This document shows positions 15,379-24,193 of a stretch of 64,000 bases of DNA, in pieces. The notes under the pieces were generated by a model, which searched no databases, was not told where the DNA came from, and saw only the letters and a list, made by a program, of their open reading frames with translations. Every line of letters starts with the position of its first letter. The stretch's first letter is position 1. Location: the NCBI RefSeq assembly GCF_001625085.1, contig NZ_BDAW01000034.1, forward strand, positions 1-64,000, written 5' to 3'. Made by a program: the position numbers and the translations under genes. Source of the stretch: Nocardia acidivorans NBRC 108247. GTDB lineage: Bacteria; Actinomycetota; Actinomycetes; Mycobacteriales; Mycobacteriaceae.

Positions 15379-15399
15379 TTTGGCGGCGGCCGCTAACTT
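15371..15399 (+). promoter_or_regulatory. Predicted sigma-A-type promoter of the Sbn-like cluster
   Basis: TTGCCA (15371-15376) and TAACTT (15394-15399) are separated by exactly 17 bp. The -35 hexamer is inside the iron box. A transcript would start about 45 bp before the first gene. Confidence 0.5.
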
Positions 15400-15452
15400 C
15401 CCACGGGTACCGAGAAACACCACGTCACCTCCGAGGCCAGGAAGGCATCCCC

Positions 15453-16535
15453 TTGGTGAAAAGCGTTCTCTCCGAACGTAAGACGTTTCACCCTTCGGAA
15501 CTCGAACGACGCGAACTGCCACCGGCCGCCGGCGCCGCGGTTCGCACCCTGGCGAATGAGATCGCCGTCACAGTCGGACCCAGCCGGGCGATTGCCACCA
15601 CGCTCGGCGATCCGGAACTGCTGGAACACATCGAAACCCGCTACACCGAACTACCCGAGGATGTGCACCACGCCATGCGCGCACCGGCCACCGCGGCGGG
15701 CGTGACAGTCATCGGCCGGCTACCTCTCGGCGACACCGAACTCGGGCAGACGCCGATGGACTGGCGCCAGGCCGCCGCCTGGGCCGGTGAGCCCGGACGC
15801 ACCTCGTCATCCTTCGCGCTCGATATCACCATGCTGTTGCTCGCGCGTTGTGCCGGTGAGCCTTTCGGCTGGCAGGGACAGCAGGGCGGGCGGCTGGTCA
15901 ACAATATCGTGCCCACCCCGGGGCATGAGCGGGAGCAGTCCGGGGCCAGCAGCACCGCCCTGCTGAGCCCGCATACCGAGGACGCCTTCCATCCGCTGCG
16001 CGCGAATCTGCTCATGCTGGGGTGTTTGCGCAATCCGGACCTGGTCGGCACCACCGTCTCCTCCGTCCGGCGCGTGGAACTGACTGCGGCACAACGGGAT
16101 CGGCTCTCCCGGCGGGAGTTGCCGATTCTGCCGGACGTCTCCTACGGCACCGGGTTCCCGAATCAGCCGTCCCCGCCGGTCGCCACTCTCGGCCGCGATC
16201 AGGGACAGCTCACCCTGCGCTTCGATCCGGCCTACACCCCGCTCGACGACGCCGGCCCCGAATTCCGCTCGGCCTACGACCATTTGGCCGAGGAGCTCGA
16301 AAGGGTTTGCATCACCGCCGCTTTGGCCCCCGGAGAACTGCTGCTGGTGGACAATGACGTAGTGGTACACGGACGAGTGCCGTTCACCCCCCGCTACAAC
16401 GGCACCGATCGCTGGCTCAAGCGAGTGAACATCCGGCTGGCCCAGCGCCACCGCGATGCGTCCGAAGCCGCGGAGACCGGATACGGCCAGCGGGTGGTGG
16501 CCCCGTTCCACACGATCCGAGGTAACCGCAGGTGA
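15453..16535 (+). CDS. Fe(II)/2-oxoglutarate oxygenase, VioC/AsnO-like amino acid hydroxylase family
   Basis: This 360-residue protein belongs to the TauD/clavaminate synthase-like superfamily, and looks closest to the branch that beta-hydroxylates free arginine or asparagine (VioC, AsnO). The iron triad is visible: HTE (H174, E176) in LLSPHTEDAFHPLRANL and the distal His in DNDVVVHGRVPF (about 307), followed by the 2-oxoglutarate-binding arginine in RWLKRVNIRL. It opens an iron-boxed operon and overlaps the next gene by GTGA. The start is TTG 15453 or GTG 15456; AGGAAGG lies upstream at 15439-15445. The substrate is not known. In this context it may hydroxylate a precursor that joins diaminopropionate. 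Confidence 0.8.
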   Translation: MVKSVLSERKTFHPSELERRELPPAAGAAVRTLANEIAVTVGPSRAIATTLGDPELLEHIETRYTELPEDVHHAMRAPATAAGVTVIGRLPLGDTELGQTPMDWRQAAAWAGEPGRTSSSFALDITMLLLARCAGEPFGWQGQQGGRLVNNIVPTPGHEREQSGASSTALLSPHTEDAFHPLRANLLMLGCLRNPDLVGTTVSSVRRVELTAAQRDRLSRRELPILPDVSYGTGFPNQPSPPVATLGRDQGQLTLRFDPAYTPLDDAGPEFRSAYDHLAEELERVCITAALAPGELLLVDNDVVVHGRVPFTPRYNGTDRWLKRVNIRLAQRHRDASEAAETGYGQRVVAPFHTIRGNRR

Positions 16536-17521
16536 ATACCCGACCCACCCCATTGCGCGTCCTGAGTCGCAGCGATCTCGCCGATGTGCCGATCAGCCCC
16601 GCCGACGTGGTGCGCGCCGTCGAGGACGCGTATCTCGCCTTCGCCGCGGGGGATTCGGATAATCCGCGCAAACTCAGCGTCGCGCATCCGGACGGGTGGT
16701 CGGTGGCGTACGCCATGCTCGGCCGCGACGGGCGGCGGCGCGTGGTGGCCATGAAGACCTCGTACAAATTCGATCCGCATCACGATCGTTCCACCAAGCG
16801 GTACTACACCACCATCACCCTCTACGACGATGCCACCGGAATGCCGGTGGCCATGATGGACTGCGCGCGGGTGGGCGCACTGCGCACGCCCGCGGTTTCG
16901 GCGCTGCTGGTGCGCGAGACCGCACGACCGGGGGCGCGCAGCGTACTGCTCATCGGCACCGGCACCCAGGGCCGAAACGCGCTGCCGCACTTGCTCACCG
17001 CGAATCCGGGGCTGAACCGGCTGATGCTCTACGGCACCCATCCCGAGGGACTGGAATCGGTGCGACGGCAACTGCTGGACCACGATCCGCGTGCCGAACT
17101 GGAACTGGTGAGCGATCCGCACGAGGCCGCGCGCGGCGCCGATGTCATTCTGGCCACCGCCGGACCGGGCACCCACGTCGCCATCGAGGCCAAGGATCTG
17201 GCCCCCGGTGCGACCGTGGTGCTGGTCGGCTACGGCCTGGCCCCCTCGACCCTCACCGAGGCCGATCGCGTAATCGCCACCAGCGCCGAGCAAATGGCGC
17301 TCACCGGCACCGATATGGCGGGTCCGGACGGCCGACTACGCCCGGTCGACGCCGAACTGCCGCAGATCCTGAACCGCCGCGCCGTGGGCCGCCGCACCGA
17401 CGACGAACGCGTCTTCGTCTACAACAGCGGCCTGGTGCTGACCGATATCGCGGTCGCCCACGCCCTCGCCACCCGTGCCATCGCCGAGGGCCGCGGCACG
17501 GAGGTACCGCTGTGGGACTGA
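16532..17521 (+). CDS. SbnB-like ornithine cyclodeaminase-family dehydrogenase
   Basis: This 329-residue protein is in the ornithine cyclodeaminase/mu-crystallin family. It has the conserved MDCARVGALRTPAVSALLV segment (about 109-127) and a Rossmann loop LIGTGTQGRNALPHLL (about 139-154). Because an SbnA-like gene lies in the same cluster, the best assignment is the SbnB role: NAD-dependent oxidative hydrolysis of N-(2-amino-2-carboxyethyl)-L-glutamate to L-2,3-diaminopropionate and 2-oxoglutarate. Cyclodeaminase or imine reductase activity remains possible. Its start GTG overlaps the oxygenase stop (GTGA), so the two are coupled. The released 2-oxoglutarate is also a cosubstrate of the oxygenase encoded just upstream. 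Confidence 0.75.
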   Translation: MNTRPTPLRVLSRSDLADVPISPADVVRAVEDAYLAFAAGDSDNPRKLSVAHPDGWSVAYAMLGRDGRRRVVAMKTSYKFDPHHDRSTKRYYTTITLYDDATGMPVAMMDCARVGALRTPAVSALLVRETARPGARSVLLIGTGTQGRNALPHLLTANPGLNRLMLYGTHPEGLESVRRQLLDHDPRAELELVSDPHEAARGADVILATAGPGTHVAIEAKDLAPGATVVLVGYGLAPSTLTEADRVIATSAEQMALTGTDMAGPDGRLRPVDAELPQILNRRAVGRRTDDERVFVYNSGLVLTDIAVAHALATRAIAEGRGTEVPLWD

Positions 17522-17555
17522 ACCGCATCAGGTCCGCCGAACAAGGGAGACAGCC

Positions 17556-18923
17556 CTGACGGACACCGTTGAGCCCCTGACCGTGCCGCCCGGCCTGGAA
17601 GCCATCACGGCCGCGCCCATGCCCGCCCATCGCGATGAGTGGGAGTACCGGGTCCTCGCGCATCCGCGACTGCTGCGCGAGATCGCCGAACACGTTGACG
17701 GGCCGTTCCATCTGCTCTACCCCGAACGGGTCACGCGGAACATTCGGAGCTTCCAACGGGTGTTCGCGCACAAGGGCGTGGTGGGGGCCATCTACTACGG
17801 CAAGAAGGCCAATAAATCACCGGCGATCGTGCGCGCCTGCGTGGCAGCCGGTGTGGGCGTGGACGTCTCCAGTCCGGGGGAATTACGCGCGGCGCTGCGC
17901 GGCGGCGTCGCGGGCCGCGACCTCATGGTCACCGGTCCGGCGAAATCCTATGAGCTGCTGGTGCTCGCGGCCCGCCACGAGGCCGTGATCGCCATCGGCG
18001 ACCTCGACGAGCTGGCGCACCTGGCCGCCCTCGGACTGCCCGCGCGCATTGTGCTGCGCGCGCTACCGCCGCACTCCACCAGCCGTTTCGGCATGACCGG
18101 CAACGAACTCGACCTGGCGGCACTGACTCTCGTGCACAACAGCCGGATTCGCCTGGAGGGCTACAGCTTTCACCTGCGCGGCTATGAGGTGGCCGCGCGC
18201 GCCGAACTGGCCGCCGACCTGATCCGCCGCTGCCGCGAGGCGCGGGTGCTCGGCCATCCGGTCACCACGCTGTCCATCGGCGGCGGCTTCGGGGTGGACT
18301 ATGTGCCCGCCGCGGCCTGGAAGACCTTCCGCGCGGGGGTGAATCCGGAGTGGTTCCATGCCGGGCACGCCCCACGCCCCGACTCCTACTACCCCTATCA
18401 CTGCCCGGTCCCCGGCGCGGCGATGCTGGCGGCCATCCTCGATCACGGCGATCTCGCGGCACACCTGCGCGCCGCCGGAATTCGGCTCGCCATCGAGCCC
18501 GGCCGCGCCCTGCTGGACCGCGCGGGCAGCACCGTCTTCGCCGTCCAGGGCGTGAAAACCCGTACCGCCGAAGGCCATCCGTACCGCATCCTGACCGTCA
18601 ACGGCACCAGCCTGAGCGTGTCCGAACAGTGGTTCGGCACCGAATACCTGCCGGATCCGGTGCTCTGGCCCGAGCTACCCGGCACGGTGACCCCGAGTTG
18701 CGTGGGCGGAGCCAGCTGCCTCGAGGACGACATGATCAGCTGGCGTCGCATCCCGCTCCCCCGCCCGGCGGAAAAGGACGATCTGCTCATTTACCCCAAT
18801 ACCGCCGGGTATCAGATGGACAGTAATGAGTCGGAATTCCACGAACTTCCGATTCCCCCCAAAGTCGTGTTACGTCCGGGCGACGGGGAACGACCATTCA
18901 TTTGGGAGCCTGACGGCCCCTGA
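17556..18923 (+). CDS. Fold-type III PLP decarboxylase, Y4yA/SbnH-like
   Basis: This protein of about 455 residues is an alanine-racemase-fold PLP decarboxylase. The PLP lysine is in YYGKKANKS (about 81-89). Other landmarks are HSTSRFGM, the glycine-rich phosphate loop SIGGGFGVDY, EPGRALLDRAG, and GGASCLEDDMI near the C-terminus with the Cys and Asp of this family. SbnH of the staphyloferrin B pathway decarboxylates a diaminopropionate adduct, so a similar step is plausible here; free diaminopropionate or a hydroxylated amino acid are alternatives. Start choice is unusual: a strong AAGGGAGA (17544-17551) is 4 nt upstream of CTG 17556. GTG 17475 (inside the previous gene) and GTG 17583 are alternatives. 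Confidence 0.75.
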   Translation: MTDTVEPLTVPPGLEAITAAPMPAHRDEWEYRVLAHPRLLREIAEHVDGPFHLLYPERVTRNIRSFQRVFAHKGVVGAIYYGKKANKSPAIVRACVAAGVGVDVSSPGELRAALRGGVAGRDLMVTGPAKSYELLVLAARHEAVIAIGDLDELAHLAALGLPARIVLRALPPHSTSRFGMTGNELDLAALTLVHNSRIRLEGYSFHLRGYEVAARAELAADLIRRCREARVLGHPVTTLSIGGGFGVDYVPAAAWKTFRAGVNPEWFHAGHAPRPDSYYPYHCPVPGAAMLAAILDHGDLAAHLRAAGIRLAIEPGRALLDRAGSTVFAVQGVKTRTAEGHPYRILTVNGTSLSVSEQWFGTEYLPDPVLWPELPGTVTPSCVGGASCLEDDMISWRRIPLPRPAEKDDLLIYPNTAGYQMDSNESEFHELPIPPKVVLRPGDGERPFIWEPDGP

Positions 18924-19053
18924 CCGGCCGCCGTGCGTTTCCCGCTTCGCCGCGCCGACCGCGAGCCCGGTGCACTACTGTTTGCCTGAGCTTCGATCGA
19001 ATGCGTTGAACAGCAGTTATCCGCATATTCACCGATCACAAGGAGATACGTTC

Positions 19054-20226
19054 ATGCCGGTTGTCACCTCTCGAGTGACAGACCTCATCGGCCGCACCCC
19101 GCTCTTCGAGCTGGCGGCAACGGATACGGGCACCCGGCTGTTCCTGAAACTCGAGAACATGAACCCGACCGGAGCCGCGAAAATCCGGATGGCCAAGGCC
19201 ATGATCGACGATGCCGAGGCGCGCGGACTGCTGCGACCCGGCGGGCACATCATCGAATCCACCTCCGGGAATACCGGTTTGGGGCTCGCGGTTATCGCGG
19301 CCGAACGCGGGTATCGCTTCACCGCGGTGGTCGATCACCATGCCTGCCGCGACAAACTTCGGACCATGAGGGCAATGGGCGCGGAACTGGTATTCGTCTC
19401 CGACGGCGACGACGACAGCCTCTCCACCTCGGCCCGTGAGGAACTCGCCGAGAAAATGACGCGGGACGAATGCGAGGCGGCCGAACGCGCCGGACTCGAG
19501 CCGAACACCTACTTCACCGAACAGCACAACAATGACGCGAATCCGCTGGGCTACTACGTTCTCGCCGATGAATTGCTCGCCGATCTGGGCCGGGTGGACG
19601 CGCTGATCTCCGCGGTCGGCACCGGCGGATCGCTCTTCGGCACCGGTCGGCGGCTGCGCGATCTCGGACTGGAACCGCTGATGTACGGCGTGGAACCGGT
19701 GGGGTCCATCGCCTTCGGCGGTCCGGCGGGGCCGTACTGGCAGTCGGGCACCGGCACCCCGGAGGGCGCTGATCCCGGCAAAACCGTCGATGAGGATATG
19801 AGCCTGCTCAAGGAGGGCGTGAAGGTCTCCGATGTGGAGGCGTTCGCGACCGCACGGGTGATCGCCTCGAAGCTGGGGCTCATGATCGGCGGCTCCGCGG
19901 GCGGATCGGTCTTCGCGGCGCTGGACCGCATGGACGACTTCCCGGCCGGGTCCACGGTGGTGACGATCATCGGCGACGGCGGCGAGAAGTACCTGGACAC
20001 CGTCTTCGACGACGAATGGATGAACGACCGGGATCTGCTCGATTCCGATACCGAAAGTAAAGTCGCCCGCATGCTCGACCGCTACTCGCCAGCGCTCAAT
20101 CCCCGGGAGTGCGATACCCGAACACACACCATCGTGATCCCGTCGGCCGGGCAGCCCGCGACGGACTCCGGCATCGCCGACTCCGCGACGATGCCCGGTT
20201 ACGCGGCGGGGGCCGCGGGCAAATGA
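19054..20226 (+). CDS. SbnA-like cysteine synthase-family enzyme
   Basis: This 390-residue protein is in the cysteine synthase/cystathionine beta-synthase PLP family. The PLP lysine is in NPTGAAKIRMAKAMI (K43), the substrate loop is ESTSGNTGLG (about 69-78), the phosphate loop GTGGSLFGTG, and the serine near the pyridine nitrogen GGSAGGS. With an SbnB-like partner it probably condenses O-phosphoserine with glutamate to N-(2-amino-2-carboxyethyl)-glutamate. A cysteine synthase role is the alternative. It has a long C-terminal tail (about 335-390) of unknown role. AGGAGA lies 8 nt before ATG 19054. The 130-bp gap before it could hold a second promoter. Its stop overlaps the exporter start (ATGA). 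Confidence 0.75.
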   Translation: MPVVTSRVTDLIGRTPLFELAATDTGTRLFLKLENMNPTGAAKIRMAKAMIDDAEARGLLRPGGHIIESTSGNTGLGLAVIAAERGYRFTAVVDHHACRDKLRTMRAMGAELVFVSDGDDDSLSTSAREELAEKMTRDECEAAERAGLEPNTYFTEQHNNDANPLGYYVLADELLADLGRVDALISAVGTGGSLFGTGRRLRDLGLEPLMYGVEPVGSIAFGGPAGPYWQSGTGTPEGADPGKTVDEDMSLLKEGVKVSDVEAFATARVIASKLGLMIGGSAGGSVFAALDRMDDFPAGSTVVTIIGDGGEKYLDTVFDDEWMNDRDLLDSDTESKVARMLDRYSPALNPRECDTRTHTIVIPSAGQPATDSGIADSATMPGYAAGAAGK

Positions 20227-21620
20227 GTTACGGCCCTCGGCAATCCGATGGGCGGCAGCTGTATTCGCTGGCCACGCCCATCGCGCTGACGCAACTCGCG
20301 CAGGTCGCGGTGTCGACCACCAATATCGCGCTGATGGGCACCCTGGGGGTGCGGCAGGTGGCCGCCGGTGGGCTGGCGCTGGTGCTGTTCAACCAGATTC
20401 GGACCATGTGCGTCGGACTGATCACCGGGACCGGCAATCAGGTCGCGACCGTGGTGAGCCGGGGCGGCAAGGGCGGGCGGAGTGTCGACCGGGAGGTGCG
20501 GGAGGTGGTGCGGTCGAGTTTCATGATCGCCACCATTGCCGGATTGTGCGGCGGCGCCGTGCTTATCGGGCTCGGCTGGGCCTTGCGATGGCTCGGACAG
20601 GACGCGACGGTGCTCGCGGAGGCGCGGCCGATGATGGTCGCGCTCGCGCCGGGACTGCTGCCCTGTCTGTGGTTCCAGGTCTTGCGCCAGTACTCGGTGG
20701 GGATGCAGCGGCCGCAGGCGCTGCTGCTGGTGACGCTCGGCTCCGTCGCGCTGAATGTGGTGCTGGCCCTCGGCTTCATGCACGGCTGGGCGTTCCTGCC
20801 CGAACTCGGGCTGACCGGTATCGGCGTGGCCACCTCGCTGGTCTTCCTGATCACCTTCGGGGTCTTCTGGGCCATGGTGTACCGCGATGCCGAACTCGGT
20901 GCGACACTGCCGATTCGCCTGTGGCCGGTGCGATGGGCAACCGTGCGCGACGAGCTGCGCCTGGGCACGCCGATCGCGCTGACCTACGGGTCCGAGGCGG
21001 GCATGTTCTCGGTGCTGGCGCTGGTCATGGGCAGCCTCGGCGCGGCGGCGCTGGCGGCGCACAATGTCGTCTATCAGATCGTGTACATCGTCTTCCAGGT
21101 GGCGATCGGACTCTCGCACGGTGCGTCGATCCTGGTGAGTAAGGCCGTGGCGCGCGAGGAGTACCGGCACGCGCGCTCGGTGGCCTGGCTGGCGCTGCGC
21201 TACGCGGGCATCGTCGCCGCGGTCACCGGCATCGCCTATGTGGCCGCACCGGATTGGGTGCTGCTGCCCTTCCTGGACGACACCGACGCCGCCACCGTCG
21301 CACTCGCGCATACGCTGCTGCTCATAGCGATCGTGCTGCAATTCTGCGATGCCGCACAGAACATCGGCGTCGGCCTGCTGCGCGGGCTCAAGGACACCCG
21401 GGCCGGTTTCCGACTGTCCCTGGTGGGGTATTGGATTGTGGGATTGCCCACGGCATTGCTGCTCGCTTTCCCCTTGCATCTCGGGGCCGCGGGTGTGTGG
21501 TGGGGCTTGACCGCCGGTCTGGCCACCACGGCTGCCCTGATGCTGCGGCGCTACTTCACGCTGCTGCACGCGCGTGAGCAGGAACATCCACGGGTGCTGG
21601 CCGGTAGCCTCGGGCACTGA
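20223..21620 (+). CDS. MATE family efflux transporter
   Basis: This 465-residue membrane protein is a MATE (MatE/NorM/DinF-like) exporter with 12 likely helices in two halves, each with the MatE-type start (LYSLATPIALTQLAQVAVSTTNIALMG and later GTPIALTYGSEAGMFSVLALVMG, each only partly quoted by position 10-30 and 245-270). MATE proteins use proton or sodium gradients to expel small cationic molecules. ATG 20223 overlaps the SbnA-like stop, so it is coupled to the biosynthetic genes and most simply exports their product, as SbnD (an MFS protein) does for staphyloferrin B. The upstream in-frame extension back to 20109 only mirrors the previous gene and was rejected. Confidence 0.82.
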   Translation: MSYGPRQSDGRQLYSLATPIALTQLAQVAVSTTNIALMGTLGVRQVAAGGLALVLFNQIRTMCVGLITGTGNQVATVVSRGGKGGRSVDREVREVVRSSFMIATIAGLCGGAVLIGLGWALRWLGQDATVLAEARPMMVALAPGLLPCLWFQVLRQYSVGMQRPQALLLVTLGSVALNVVLALGFMHGWAFLPELGLTGIGVATSLVFLITFGVFWAMVYRDAELGATLPIRLWPVRWATVRDELRLGTPIALTYGSEAGMFSVLALVMGSLGAAALAAHNVVYQIVYIVFQVAIGLSHGASILVSKAVAREEYRHARSVAWLALRYAGIVAAVTGIAYVAAPDWVLLPFLDDTDAATVALAHTLLLIAIVLQFCDAAQNIGVGLLRGLKDTRAGFRLSLVGYWIVGLPTALLLAFPLHLGAAGVWWGLTAGLATTAALMLRRYFTLLHAREQEHPRVLAGSLGH

Positions 21621-21752
21621 GCCGACACATAAATCTCACCTACTCGCAAGCATGCCGTCACTGGCCGCGGGCAAGCTGGAGGAAACGGCTTCGCTAGTCT
21701 GGCGAACGGAAATCGGCAAGCCGAGGGCACACACCATCCGGGGAGGATGTCC

Positions 21753-22691
21753 GTGTACATCGCGAGAGTCGCTGAGTACCCGAGGGCAGACCATGTGCTG
21801 TTCCACTTCAGCGACACCCATCTGATCGCCGCGGACGCCGATCTCTACGGGGACGTCGACGCGGAGGCCCGACTCGGCCAATTGCTCGGCGAGGCCGAGG
21901 CGAGTCATATCAAACCGACCGCAATCGTCTTCACCGGCGACCTCACCGACCAGGGTGAGCCGGACGCGTACCGCAAGCTGCGCGCACTCGTCCAGCCGTG
22001 GGCCGATCGCATCGGCGCACCGGTGGTCTGGGTGGCGGGCAATCACGACGATCGCGCCGCGCTGCGCGTGCACATGCTCGACGAAAAGGGTTCGGCCGCA
22101 CCGCTGGACGTGGTGCACATGTTCGACGGGCTGCGCGTCATCGCCCTCGACACCACCGTGCCCGGGCACCACTACGGCGAGATCACCCAGGCGCAGCTGG
22201 CGTGGCTGCGCGAGGTGCTGGCCGAACCCGCGCCGTTCGGCACCATTGTGGCCATGCACCATCCGCCCATCCCGTGCGTGCTGGATCCGGCCGTGACGGT
22301 GGAGTTGCGCGATCAGCGCCACCTCGCCGATGTGCTGGACGGCACCGATGTGCGCGCGATTCTCGCGGGCCATCTGCACTTCTCCACCAACGCCACCTTC
22401 GCCGGAATTCCGGTCTCGGTCGCCTCGGCGACCTGCTACAGCCAGGATCTGGCGGTGCGGCAGGGCGGGATTCGCGGCCGGGACGCGGCGCAGGCGTTCA
22501 ACTACGTGCACATCTACCCCGACACCGTGGTGCACTCGGTGGTGCCCCTCGGCGCGGGGGCCACGGTCGGCGAACCGCAGACCCCGGAGCAGGCGGCGCA
22601 GCGGCTCGCCGACGCCGGGATCGTGATTCCGCCCGCCGGGGGCATCCCGCATGTACTGCGGCGGCGCGATACCGCGACCGAGGCGGGCTGA
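21753..22691 (+). CDS. cpdA: Class III cyclic nucleotide phosphodiesterase (CpdA/Rv0805-like)
   Basis: This 312-residue metallophosphoesterase has all dinuclear-metal motifs: HFSDTHL, VFTGDLTDQGE, VAGNHDD, MHHPP and AGHLHFST. The arrangement matches Rv0805, which hydrolyses 2',3'- and 3',5'-cAMP. It is followed by a convergent Stealth gene and then a PNPOx-like gene, the same order as Rv0805-Rv0806c-Rv0807. GGGGAGG ends just before ATG 21747, which is too close; GTG 21753, 6 nt further, has ideal spacing and is preferred. The extended C-terminus (QTPEQAAQRLADAGI) is typical of the mycobacterial group. Confidence 0.87.
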   Translation: MYIARVAEYPRADHVLFHFSDTHLIAADADLYGDVDAEARLGQLLGEAEASHIKPTAIVFTGDLTDQGEPDAYRKLRALVQPWADRIGAPVVWVAGNHDDRAALRVHMLDEKGSAAPLDVVHMFDGLRVIALDTTVPGHHYGEITQAQLAWLREVLAEPAPFGTIVAMHHPPIPCVLDPAVTVELRDQRHLADVLDGTDVRAILAGHLHFSTNATFAGIPVSVASATCYSQDLAVRQGGIRGRDAAQAFNYVHIYPDTVVHSVVPLGAGATVGEPQTPEQAAQRLADAGIVIPPAGGIPHVLRRRDTATEAG

Positions 22692-22729
22692 ATCACCGGC
22701 GAGCCGTCAGGCGAGCAACGGAGAGCCGT

Positions 22730-24193
22730 TCAGGCAGCGCCGGATTCGAGGGCTGCCAGTCCGCTGGTGATCGAATCCGGCTTCTCCCAGGGGGCGGGCT
22801 CGGGGAAGTAGGTCTCCAGGAACTCCGAGACCGCGCGCACCCGCTCGGCCTCGGGGACCTCCGGGAAACTGCCGTCATTGAGGCAGAAGAAATCCACATT
22901 TCGCCGGCGCAGCAGCCCGTCCAGCAGTGCGAGCCCGGTGTACAGCGTGGTGTCCACGTACCGGACCTTCGCCGCCTCCTGCGGTACCGCGCGACCGGTG
23001 AGCAGCGCGTAATAGTGATACAGCGAATTGGTCACCGAGATATCGGTGGCGGCCCGGAAACGACTGGTGCGGGTGCGCGCGAAATCCTCCGGGAACGCGC
23101 GTTCCATCTCATGAAGCACACTGCGCCGCAAGGGAACCGGCGTGTGCTCCAAATGCCGGGTAATGATATGCCCGAACCTGCGCGTCAACAGCTGCCGATT
23201 CATGCGGGCGGCATTCTCGAACCCGCTGCGGCGTTCATTGTTGGCGCCCGGGCCGATTCGCGTTCCGGCCTCGATATAGCGGCTGATGCCCGCCGGGGTG
23301 AAGAACATGGACGGGCGCACCGGGCGGGCGAAGAACATATCGTCATTGGAGTACAGGAAATGCTCCGACAACCCCTCGATATGCTGCAATTGGCTTTCCA
23401 CCGCATGGGAATTGAAGACCGGCAGGCCGCTCGCATCGGCGAAGTGATCGATGGCGCGCACGATCGTCACCCGGGGATCGGCCGCGAGCCAATCGGGTAC
23501 CCGGGAATCGGTGGCGATGAAGACGCGCCGAATCCACGGCGCATTCTTGTACACCGACCGCAGTGCGTAGCGCAGTTCGTCGATCTGGCGGATGCGGGCA
23601 TCGGCCTCATCACCCTCGCCGACCACCACCTGCGCCATCATTCCCGCACGGCGAGCGCGGAATTCGGGATCGGTGCCGTCCACCCAGGAGAAGACGATAT
23701 CGATATCGAAGCCGACATCGGTGGGATGCGGGGCGAACATGCCCTCCAGGGTCGGCCAGCTGGTGTCAAACAGCAGCACCGTGCCCTGTTCGACATCGGC
23801 GAGGTCGAAGACATTGCGGGTCAGGGCATTCGGACGCGGGCATTCCACGGTATCTCCGTGGTACTCCCACAGCTCGATATCCACGTGATGGGCGGTGTCC
23901 AGATCCCGGCCGAGCCGGAAGACATTGTGCTGCTTCTCATTGCAGGAGAAGCCGGCGACCACGGCGGCCCCGAGCACCCGTCTGAGCGCACCCCGGTGCG
24001 CATTGTCCACCGCCAGCACCAGTCGGTGATCGGAGTCACGCACCAGCAGGTAGGGCACCCCGGCGGCGCTCAGCTCCGCGCGCAGATAGCGCAGATCGTC
24101 GATCACCGCGTCGGAGGCCACGAGATTCGCCACGCTCGCGCCGCCCACCATCGCCACCATGTCCGGCTGCTGCCCCGAACCAATTTCCACCAT
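22730..24193 (-). CDS. Stealth family phosphotransferase (CpsY/Rv0806c-like)
   Basis: This 487-residue protein has the Stealth conserved regions: CR1 IDIVFSWVDGTDPEF, CR2 DELRYALRSVYKNAPWIRRV and SNDDMFF, CR3 HTPVPLRRSVLHEME, and a C-terminal region ending with FCLNDG. Stealth proteins transfer hexose-1-phosphate from UDP-sugars during polymer synthesis, so it may build a surface phosphoglycan. About 170 N-terminal residues lie before CR1. No signal peptide or membrane helix is evident, so it is probably cytosolic. GGAGA precedes ATG 24193 by 6 nt. It converges on the phosphodiesterase gene as in M. tuberculosis. Confidence 0.87.
   Translation of the reverse strand: MVEIGSGQQPDMVAMVGGASVANLVASDAVIDDLRYLRAELSAAGVPYLLVRDSDHRLVLAVDNAHRGALRRVLGAAVVAGFSCNEKQHNVFRLGRDLDTAHHVDIELWEYHGDTVECPRPNALTRNVFDLADVEQGTVLLFDTSWPTLEGMFAPHPTDVGFDIDIVFSWVDGTDPEFRARRAGMMAQVVVGEGDEADARIRQIDELRYALRSVYKNAPWIRRVFIATDSRVPDWLAADPRVTIVRAIDHFADASGLPVFNSHAVESQLQHIEGLSEHFLYSNDDMFFARPVRPSMFFTPAGISRYIEAGTRIGPGANNERRSGFENAARMNRQLLTRRFGHIITRHLEHTPVPLRRSVLHEMERAFPEDFARTRTSRFRAATDISVTNSLYHYYALLTGRAVPQEAAKVRYVDTTLYTGLALLDGLLRRRNVDFFCLNDGSFPEVPEAERVRAVSEFLETYFPEPAPWEKPDSITSGLAALESGAA

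Noticed and set aside
15453..21620. Complete staphyloferrin B pathway
   Set aside because: SbnA/B/H-like enzymes are present but no NIS synthetase (SbnC/E/F), citrate synthase (SbnG) or siderophore receptor is seen.
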